A stretch of 12,500 nucleotides of DNA from Chrysomallon squamiferum (Eukaryota; Mollusca; Gastropoda; Neomphalida; Peltospiridae), in contig CM022674.1 of NCBI GenBank assembly GCA_012295275.1, positions 4,248,110-4,260,609 on the forward strand. Direction: 5' to 3'. The position numbers were made by a program, and so were the translations under genes. The notes under the pieces were generated by a model that worked only from the letters and a program-made list of their open reading frames with translations, was not told where the DNA came from and did not search any database. Below, piece by piece: positions 7,476 to 12,500 of this stretch. How positions within the stretch are numbered: position 1 is the stretch's first letter; every line of letters starts with the position of its first letter.

Positions 7476-7550
7476 TTGTAAACGTCACTGACATCCAGAG
7501 AGACGACTAATAACAAAATGGCGTTCAGTTCTGTCTGCGGGTGAAAATTA

Positions 7551-7736
7551 GCGAGTTTAGTGTCTTAAATATTTCTTTTGTCACTGTGTGATGTATCGTG
7601 CTAGTGTCATAGCAACGTTAATTTACTTAACTCAGTAACCCACTTACTTAAATAAGTGTAGAGGTTGACTGTGTAAGCGTGCTCACAGATAATTCATAAA
7701 TAGAGCATATTCACTGACTTTTTCCTTACACACACT
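7551..7736. other. Unique sequence with first copy of a dispersed repeat
   Basis: The satellite region ends near 7480 and is followed by mixed-composition sequence (7481-7550, with AAAATGGCGTTCAG at 7515-7528). Positions 7551-7640 match 8526-8621 (described separately). The remainder to 7736 is plain AT-rich sequence without an open frame or motif I recognise. Confidence 0.5.
7586..7640 (+). repeat. Dispersed 55-bp direct repeat, copy 1
   Basis: Matches 8567-8621 over 55 aligned bases without gaps, about 42 identities (76%). Shared blocks are GTGTGATGTATCG at the start, AGTGTCAT in the middle and ACTCAGTAACC at the end. Similarity may extend left to GCGA..GTTTA at 7551 against 8526. It is non-simple sequence, so it is better evidence of duplication or a transposable-element fragment than any microsatellite here. 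Confidence 0.7.
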
Positions 7737-7768
7737 TGTCTCTCTCTCTCTGTGTGTGTGTGTGTGTA
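7737..7768. repeat. (TC)n then (TG)n microsatellite
   Basis: TCTCTCTCTCTC (7739-7750) abutting TGTGTGTGTGTGTGTG (7751-7767). The two motifs switch within one base, the same TC-to-TG switch seen at 9145. Confidence 0.9.
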
Positions 7769-7794
7769 AATGTGTATGTATGAACGTATCTATA

Positions 7795-7880
7795 TTCACA
7801 CATGCACAAACAAACACACATTAAGACATGCACAAACACACACGTTCACACATACATACACACACGCACATCTCCCACAC
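7795..7880. repeat. Degenerate CACA/CATA repeat
   Basis: CACACATGCACAAAC, CACACACGTTCACAC and ATACATACACACACGCACA units. It is reverse-complementary in type to the TATG/TG tracts at 7951-8081, giving about 80-bp inverted arms around the unique piece 7881-7945. Confidence 0.8.
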
Positions 7881-7948
7881 ATTATCAGTAGTAGTAGATG
7901 GTTGGCGACATATAGATGGATGGTTTTATGTATATATATGTATACATG

Positions 7949-8004
7949 TACGTATGTATGTATGTATGCATGTATGTATGTTTGTATGTATGTATGTATG
8001 TATG

Positions 8005-8035
<31 letters not shown>

Positions 8036-8105
8036 GTATGTATGTATGTATGTATGTATATGTGTGTGTTTGTGTGTGTGTTTCTATATATATACCTATA
8101 TATAT
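7949..8105. repeat. (TATG)n microsatellite with TG and TA tails
   Basis: TATG units from about 7951 to 8060 with single variants (GCATG at about 7968, GTTTG at 7980-7984, GTAAG at 8033-8037), then TGTGTGTTTGTGTGTGTG (8061-8080), then TA-rich sequence to 8105. Open frames here on both strands (YVCMYVCM, YIHTYIHT) are translations of the repeat, with 4-bp periodicity reading all frames in turn. Confidence 0.95.
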
Positions 8106-8164
8106 AGAGATAGATAAACAGACAGATAGAAAGATAGATAGAAAGATAGATAGATAGATAGACA
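8106..8164. repeat. (GATA)n/(GACA) microsatellite
   Basis: GATAGATA, GACAGATA and GAAAGATAGATA units ending with perfect GATAGATAGATAGATAGA at about 8145-8162. It directly follows the TATG/TA tract, so 7949-8164 is one compound microsatellite. Confidence 0.95.
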
Positions 8165-8655
8165 TAATTACATGAATGAATGGATCGATGAATGGATATA
8201 TAAATAGACAGAGAATAGACTCAAAAATACACCGAAAAACAAAAATCGTACACCAGTGTATATTCTGACCCATTTAGTAAGACTTCTTCGGTTTGATATA
8301 TCATCGGCAACGATCTACTTCGTCGTGAGTTTTCTAAATATATGACAGTCTCTGTATTTGGCATGTTATAAGTCTTCTTCATCGTGCGTGCTAAGGTCAA
8401 TACAGAACGCTGTTGGAAGATGTGTATAAACAAAGTAACTTTGAACCAGTTTTACAACAATATGACAGTTGAGTAATCAGAGGTGCTGCCCAGGACAAGC
8501 TTGTTTTAACCTAAATATTCCGATTGCGACGGAGTTTAATATGATTAATGTTGCTGTTCTGTTAGCGTGTGATGTATCGGGACAGTGTCATCCTAGCATT
8601 TATCTGATGAACTCAGTAACCTAGTTGTATATGCCTCTTTTGAACTGGTTGTTTA
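8165..8655. other. Unique sequence containing dispersed-repeat copy 2
   Basis: GAAT/GGAT-type units to about 8200, then ordinary sequence. ATATGACAGT occurs at about 8339 and 8460. TTCGTCGTGAGT near 8320 and TTCATCGTGCGT near 8379 are similar, hinting at further decayed repeats. A minus frame of 70 codons (8221-8433) has mixed composition but no recognisable motif. Confidence 0.45.
8567..8621 (+). repeat. Dispersed 55-bp direct repeat, copy 2
   Basis: Partner of 7586-7640, same orientation, 981 bp downstream start to start. About 76% identity with conserved ends and a more divergent centre. The compound microsatellite block lies between the two copies. It could be a segmental duplication in which the microsatellite expanded, or two fragments of one dispersed element family. 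Confidence 0.7.
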
Positions 8656-8680
8656 ATATATATATATATATATATATATA
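8656..8680. repeat. (AT)n microsatellite, 25 bp
   Basis: Perfect AT dinucleotide run. Confidence 0.95.
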
Positions 8681-8712
8681 CGCTTAGGTAGTATGCAAAT
8701 AAAGACATGTTT

Positions 8713-8726
8713 ACTTCTACTACTAT

Positions 8727-8762
<36 letters not shown>
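8713..8762. repeat. (CTA)n microsatellite, about 47 bp
   Basis: TTCTACTACTATTACTAC leading into perfect CTA repeats to 8762. Same motif as 2722-2770. Confidence 0.95.
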
Positions 8763-9067
8763 GTAACAAGAAATGCATTTAAGAGGAATTCAGAAGCAAA
8801 GAAGGATTTATACAGGGCGGTACGGATGGATTAATGAACAGACAGCATGTACACTTTGGCTGATAGATATACATGTATTGAAATGCCGGGGGTAGTATGT
8901 ATCTAGATAAACAGATGTTCAATGATCAATGAATATACTATATACGTAGAGATAAATGACATTTAAAAAAAAATATAAATATATATATATTTTTTAATTT
9001 TTTAATTATTTTATTGCTATTATTTTTTTATCACAATGATAAAAAGGTCACTTATACCCTATTAAAC

Positions 9068-9070
<3 letters not shown>
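8763..9070. other. Unique sequence grading into AT-rich tract
   Basis: Positions 8763-8960 are unique with GATA/GACA-like fragments. 8963-9030 is nearly all A/T (A9, TATATATA, T-runs). No gene or RNA is seen. Confidence 0.5.
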
Positions 9071-9690
<620 letters not shown>

Positions 9691-9722
9691 ATACATACTT
9701 ACGTACGTACGTACACACATGA

Positions 9723-9755
<33 letters not shown>

Positions 9756-9905
9756 TATATTATATATACACACATACACACATACATACATAGATGCACA
9801 GATATATACAGACACACATACATGCATACATACATATATACAAACACATACATATATACATACATTCAGAGACCCGTACAGACAGACAGACTCACAGACA
9901 GACAC
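9691..9905. repeat. Compound TACG/TA/CA/CATA/GACA repeat
   Basis: ACTTACGTACGTACGTACAC (about 9698-9717), perfect TA at 9724-9742, ACACACACACACA (9743-9755), then CATA, CACA and TATA mixtures, and GACAGACAGACTCACAGACAGACA at the right end. Its frames on both strands are repeat translations. The TACGTACGTACGTAC block is itself self-complementary. Confidence 0.9.
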
Positions 9906-10268
9906 GAAATAAGCGTGTATCTTCTTTTTTTGAGAAGAGATTGTTCAATTTATCAGCAAGGTCATTTGTTCTGTCTGATTAAAGAAAAACTAATATTTGT
10001 TTTTTTGTTCCCATTTTCAAAACGTGTTTTATCTCTCATGGACAAAAAAACCCAAACTGATTCCGGTAAAAGATGAGACACATATTTAATTCAGAGAAAG
10101 AAAGAAAACGAGAACAAAAACCAAACCAAACAAATCAGAATGAATGAAAAAATGGTGAAAAGAAAAACAGAAGAAAAATGAAGAAAAATAAAAGAAAATA
10201 AAGAACAAGAAATTTTTTTCTTTTGATAATAACATATGAATTAATAAAAAATAATTAAAACAGAATGT
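9906..10268. other. Unique then A-rich sequence, no gene seen
   Basis: Ordinary sequence to about 10075, then a purine-rich A/G stretch (10090-10215, AAAGAAAG, GAAGAAAAATG units) on the plus strand. No open frame of interest. Confidence 0.5.
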
Positions 10269-10270
10269 TT

Positions 10271-10293
10271 AAAAAAAAAAAAAAAAAAAAAAA
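10271..10293. repeat. A23 homopolymer
   Basis: Uninterrupted A run just left of the TAAA tract. It may belong to the same A-rich repeat block and need not be a retroposon tail. Confidence 0.9.
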
Positions 10294-10330
10294 TCAAAAA
10301 GTTGGTTATAAAAAAAATCAATAAATAGGT

Positions 10331-10333
10331 TAA

Positions 10334-10388
<55 letters not shown>

Positions 10389-10395
10389 ACAAAAA

Positions 10396-10454
<59 letters not shown>

Positions 10455-10469
10455 ACAAATAAACAAAAA

Positions 10470-10540
<71 letters not shown>

Positions 10541-10571
10541 ACAAATAAAAAAATAAATAAATAAATAAATA
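10331..10571. repeat. (TAAA)n microsatellite, about 240 bp, with internal duplicated interruptions
   Basis: AAAT tetranucleotide array interrupted by C-containing variants at 10390, 10456, 10464 and 10542. AAACAAAAATAAAT at 10387-10400 recurs at 10461-10474. AAACAAATAAAC at 10453-10464 resembles AAACAAATAAAA at 10539-10550. So blocks of about 74-86 bp appear duplicated inside the array. Minus-strand frames (LFIYLFIY, up to 139 codons) are repeat translations. Confidence 0.95.
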
Positions 10572-10723
10572 TTAATAATAATAATAAATAAAAAAGTTAA
10601 ATAACAAAAAAAGTTTAAAAAACCCAAATCACACACACACACAAAAAAAACACACACCAAAAAACAAAAATCGCTTTAGAATCTCTTGACTAAATTCCGC
10701 AATCATTTAATTATTACAACTCA
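10572..10723. other. A-rich sequence with short AC repeat
   Basis: AATAATAATAATAAAT, A-runs, ACACACACACACA (10630-10643) and a short unique segment 10666-10720. No gene. Confidence 0.6.
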
Positions 10724-10741
10724 TTTTTTTTTTTTTTTTTT
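10724..10741. repeat. T18 homopolymer
   Basis: Uninterrupted T run adjoining the unique segment 10742-10968. If this were a minus-strand retroposon the T run would be its tail, but I find no matching target-site duplication. Confidence 0.9.
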
Positions 10742-11089
10742 ACTTCACTGAGGCCTGAGGCCAAAGTACGGAATGTCAATATTATTTTGACGTGGCTGAG
10801 AAGACGTTTGCAACCGTGGACAATATCTGACGAAAGACGTTGTCTCTTTTAACATAGTTAAAACAGCTTCAAGGCTCTTTCCAGCAGATTCACAAAGGAA
10901 ACAGCAGGTCAGAACTTGAAGTAAATTGGGAGCGAGGGGAAATGACGAGAACGACAAGGAATAAAGAGAAAAAAAAAAAAAAAAAAAAAAAAAAATCGAG
11001 GTTATGTCTTTTGACAGTCTTTTCAGAAGTGATATTCTAACCAGAGGCTCTGAAGAGTCATTTTTCAATCTTTGCGTCTTTGTTTCTTT
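10742..11089. other. Unique segment between T18 and beyond an A27 tract
   Basis: Mixed-composition sequence starting ACTTCACTGAGGCCTGAGGCC, where GGCCTGAGGCC is a short inverted repeat. It includes A27 at 10969-10995 and continues unique to 11075. A minus frame (10745-11068, 107 codons) has ordinary residues either side of a poly-F stretch from the A27 tract. It lacks any motif I recognise, and a homopolymer in the middle argues against a real exon. It could be a decayed retroposed copy. Confidence 0.45.
10969..10995. repeat. A27 homopolymer
   Basis: Uninterrupted A run preceded by purine-rich AAGGAATAAAGAG. Note the AATAAA hexamer (10960-10965) immediately upstream: it matches the animal polyadenylation signal, though the spacing to the A run (about 3 nt) is shorter than the usual 10-30 nt. 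Confidence 0.9.
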
Positions 11090-11099
11090 TTAATTTCTA

Positions 11100-11216
11100 T
11101 TTCTTTTTTTCTTTCTTTCTCTCTTCATTTAGATAATCTGTTATGACATAAAAAAAAAGAAAGAAAAAAGAAAAAGAGTTAAATCTTTTTCTATTTTTCT
11201 TCTTCTTTCTTCTTCT
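11100..11216. repeat. Pyrimidine-purine-pyrimidine block
   Basis: Pyrimidine run 11100-11126 (27 nt), pure purine run 11150-11178 (29 nt, A/G) and pyrimidine runs 11184-11192 and 11194-11216 with one A between. The purine run is complementary in type to both flanking runs, so a purine-pyrimidine hairpin could form with a third pyrimidine strand available. Confidence 0.7.
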
Positions 11217-11549
11217 GAGAAATGTCATGTATGTTCTATAGTTTTTGTGCAAATAGGTTATGTGTTTTGTTTGTAGAATATAGATCGAGAGGCATGGATG
11301 GAGAAAACTGGGGAGATAAAACAACATTTGCTGTTCAGTATTTGATTATGTGGACCATCAAAGATTCAGTTTTTGTAAGTTCCTCGTGAACTTGAAAAAG
11401 AGATTTACTTCCTTTCGCCACGTGAATGCAGTGTTTGATTTTCGCTTTCTCTCTGTTTCTCTCTGATTCTGTCAATCTTTTTTTTCTTTTTCCTTGTGTT
11501 TCAAATACTGACGGCATAAAACAGAGTACGAATTACAAACCAAATAAAA
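11217..11549. other. Unique sequence, no gene seen
   Basis: Mixed sequence with a TTTTTTTTCTTTTTCC run near 11478-11492. A minus frame of 60 codons (11335-11517) is charged and mixed in composition but has no motif. Nothing else is supported. Confidence 0.45.
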
Positions 11550-11650
11550 ACGAACGGACGAACGAACGAATGAATGAACGAACGATTGAATGAACGAACG
11601 GTTGAATGAATGAATAAATAAGTAAACAGGCAAGTAAATAAATAAAATAA
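11550..11650. repeat. Degenerate (GAAC)/(GAAT) tetranucleotide repeat grading to AAAT
   Basis: CGAACGGACGAACGAACGAA then TGAATGAACGAACGATTGAATG then AATGAATGAATAAATAAG and AAATAAATAAAATAA. The change from CpG-containing GAAC/CGAA units to TGAA units looks like progressive C-to-T change across the array. Confidence 0.85.
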
Positions 11651-11749
11651 AAATTTGTTAAAAGTGTACAATAATCTTTTTTTTCTTTTTAGTAAATAAA
11701 ATTATTCACCACAATCACTGACACCGTAGTGTTGACCATTTTACATTCA

Positions 11750-11777
11750 TCTTCATCATCATCATCATCATCATCAT
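11750..11777. repeat. (ATC)n microsatellite, 28 bp
   Basis: CTTCATCATCATCATCATCATCATAAT. Continues right into degenerate TCATTATCA units to about 11858. Confidence 0.9.
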
Positions 11778-11859
11778 AATTATCATTATCACATAATAGT
11801 CTGTATTTCGCCATTATTATCATTTTAATTCAGATATCATTACTATTATCATCATCGTA

Positions 11860-11872
11860 ATACTATTATTAC

Positions 11873-11917
<45 letters not shown>

Positions 11918-11945
11918 TACTATTATTATTATACTATTATTATTA
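11860..11945. repeat. (ATT)n microsatellite, about 85 bp
   Basis: TACTATTATTACTATT leading to perfect ATT repeats (about 11871-11915), then TACTACTATTATTATTATACTATTATTATT. The minus frame (poly-I) is a repeat translation. Confidence 0.95.
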
Positions 11946-11958
11946 AAATTAAAATAAC

Positions 11959-11996
11959 TGTTGTTGTTGCTGCTGCTGTTGTTGCTATTTTGCTGT
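11959..11996. repeat. TTG/TGC trinucleotide repeat
   Basis: TGTTGTTGTTGCTGCTGCTGTTGTTGC. It feeds a poly-L start into the plus-strand frame that enters the CpG-dense island. Confidence 0.9.
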
Positions 11997-11999
11997 TTG

Positions 12000-12300
12000 T
12001 CTTTCGTCATTCGTTTAAAAGAGTTGTTACGACTCGGAAGTTTGAAATCAGTGTCGGAAACTAAGACTGCATTACGCGATGCCATCAAATTAGCTCAACC
12101 AGAGAATTATCAGGCATTTTGCGGCGTCTACGCACTCAAAATAGTCGAAATAGTTACCATTCTGAACGCCATTTTAAATGGGTCGTTCAAATTAGAACTA
12201 TTACGATCCCCGAAAAGATCTCGAGAGCTGTAAAGAAGTATCGATTTAAGCGTGTTCGAGTTAACTTCGGTTCTTTGTGTAAATTTGTTTTAACGTTTTA
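12000..12300. other. CpG-dense unique island, possible exon or regulatory element
   Basis: About 21 CpG in 300 bases at roughly 40% GC, against about 12 expected from composition. A plus frame is open through the repeat to 12233; its segment from about 12018 decodes to a mixed-composition peptide (LKELLRLGSLKSV... ending ...SPKRSREL) with no low complexity. A second plus frame (12119-12301) overlaps it. I recognise no domain. Both a real exon and a non-coding island are possible. Confidence 0.4.
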
Positions 12301-12500
12301 GACTTTAAGAACGAAAGATTTTAGTGAAATAGGTGGGGATTTTTTTATTTTTATTTCTCTGTGTGTTATTTATTTTCTTATTTTTTTTTTTTTTTTTTTT
12401 GAATTGTATATGTTTTTTTCCGTTCTAGAAAGACTGTATATTTTGGTTTTGGTTTTTTTGTTCGATATTAACAGTGGCAGTAACGTAATGAAAAAGATGA
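12301..12500. other. T-rich sequence with T20 homopolymer
   Basis: T-rich with short TTTATTTTTATTTC units and an uninterrupted T20 at 12381-12400, then GGTTTTGGTTTTTTTG. The window ends in unique sequence. No gene. Confidence 0.6.

Noticed and set aside
5950-7480. CRISPR-like array of repeats and spacers
   Set aside because: Units at 5843-6065 and 6497-6714 are contiguous and degenerate throughout. There is no alternation of conserved repeats with unrelated spacers, no cas gene, and the context is eukaryotic.
7770-8273. YVCMYVCM and YIHTYIHT tetrapeptide-repeat proteins
   Set aside because: A 4-bp repeat read in triplets gives a 4-residue period on both strands. These are repeat artefacts, not genes.
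10241-10660. 139-codon minus-strand frame (LFIY repeats)
   Set aside because: Direct translation of the TAAA array read on the other strand.
12162-12175. 14-bp reverse-complement match with 7515-7528 (AAAATGGCGTTCAG)
   Set aside because: A match of this length is expected about once by chance in a window this size, and the similarity does not extend into the flanks.

Overview
This window looks like non-coding DNA from an animal nuclear genome. It is AT-rich and packed with simple sequence repeats: TATG, GATA, TA, TC/GA, TAAA, TTA and CTA microsatellites, A/T homopolymers of 18-28 nt, and older degenerate minisatellites. I see no gene density, operon structure, ribosome binding sites or codon structure of a bacterial, viral or organellar genome. 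The mixture (long TATG/CATA tracts, GA/TC tracts, TA runs next to short unique islands) most resembles the repeat-rich intergenic or intronic DNA of molluscs, especially cephalopods such as octopus. That assignment is an inference from repeat style only; no gene here fixes the taxon.

I found no protein-coding gene, rRNA, tRNA, CRISPR array or recognisable transposase or reverse transcriptase that I can support. The long open frames translate microsatellites: (SL)n and (ER)n from TC/GA tracts, (LFIY)n from TTTA tracts, (YVCM)n from TATG tracts, poly-L/V/C from trinucleotide tracts. A few short frames lie in non-repetitive sequence (about 3887-4072 minus, 5545-5690 plus, 12012-12233 plus), but nothing beyond the absence of stops supports them.

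Layout. 1-1720: unique T-rich sequence interrupted by degenerate CA-, CAA-, GTA-, TATG-, TTTA-, TTG/TGC- and TA-type repeats. 1720-2700: T-rich unique sequence. 2703-2807: a mirror-like GTA/TAC and AAT/ATT hairpin-forming repeat. 2800-3290: unique sequence with an A21 tract. 3290-3770: a large polypurine GA/GGGA tract containing strong G-quadruplex and triplex-type motifs. 3900-4145: a CpG-dense unique island. 4185-5450: CA/TA, TTA, TG, ATCC, AT and A28 repeats separated by unique stretches. 5686-6180: a GGT/GAT repeat, an approximately 41-bp degenerate minisatellite, then a T-rich tract. 6480-7480: about 1 kb of degenerate satellite-like sequence built on ATCGATCGAT, TATCGATA and TTAATATCGTTAATATTA motifs, ending in three 20-bp tandem copies. 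7551-8640: unique sequence carrying a dispersed 55-bp direct repeat, split by a compound TC/TG/CA/TATG/GATA microsatellite. 8640-10720: TA, CTA, a 250-bp TC tract, CA/TA and a 240-bp TAAA tract. 10720-12500: unique islands, A/T homopolymers, a pyrimidine-purine-pyrimidine block, GAAC/GAAT, ATC and ATT tracts, and a second CpG-dense island at about 12000-12300.

No genes work together here and I see no evidence for an undescribed protein system. The most informative structure is in the repeats: the palindromic ATCGAT satellite, the 41-bp minisatellite, the G-quadruplex/H-DNA tract, the 55-bp dispersed repeat and the CpG-dense unique islands.
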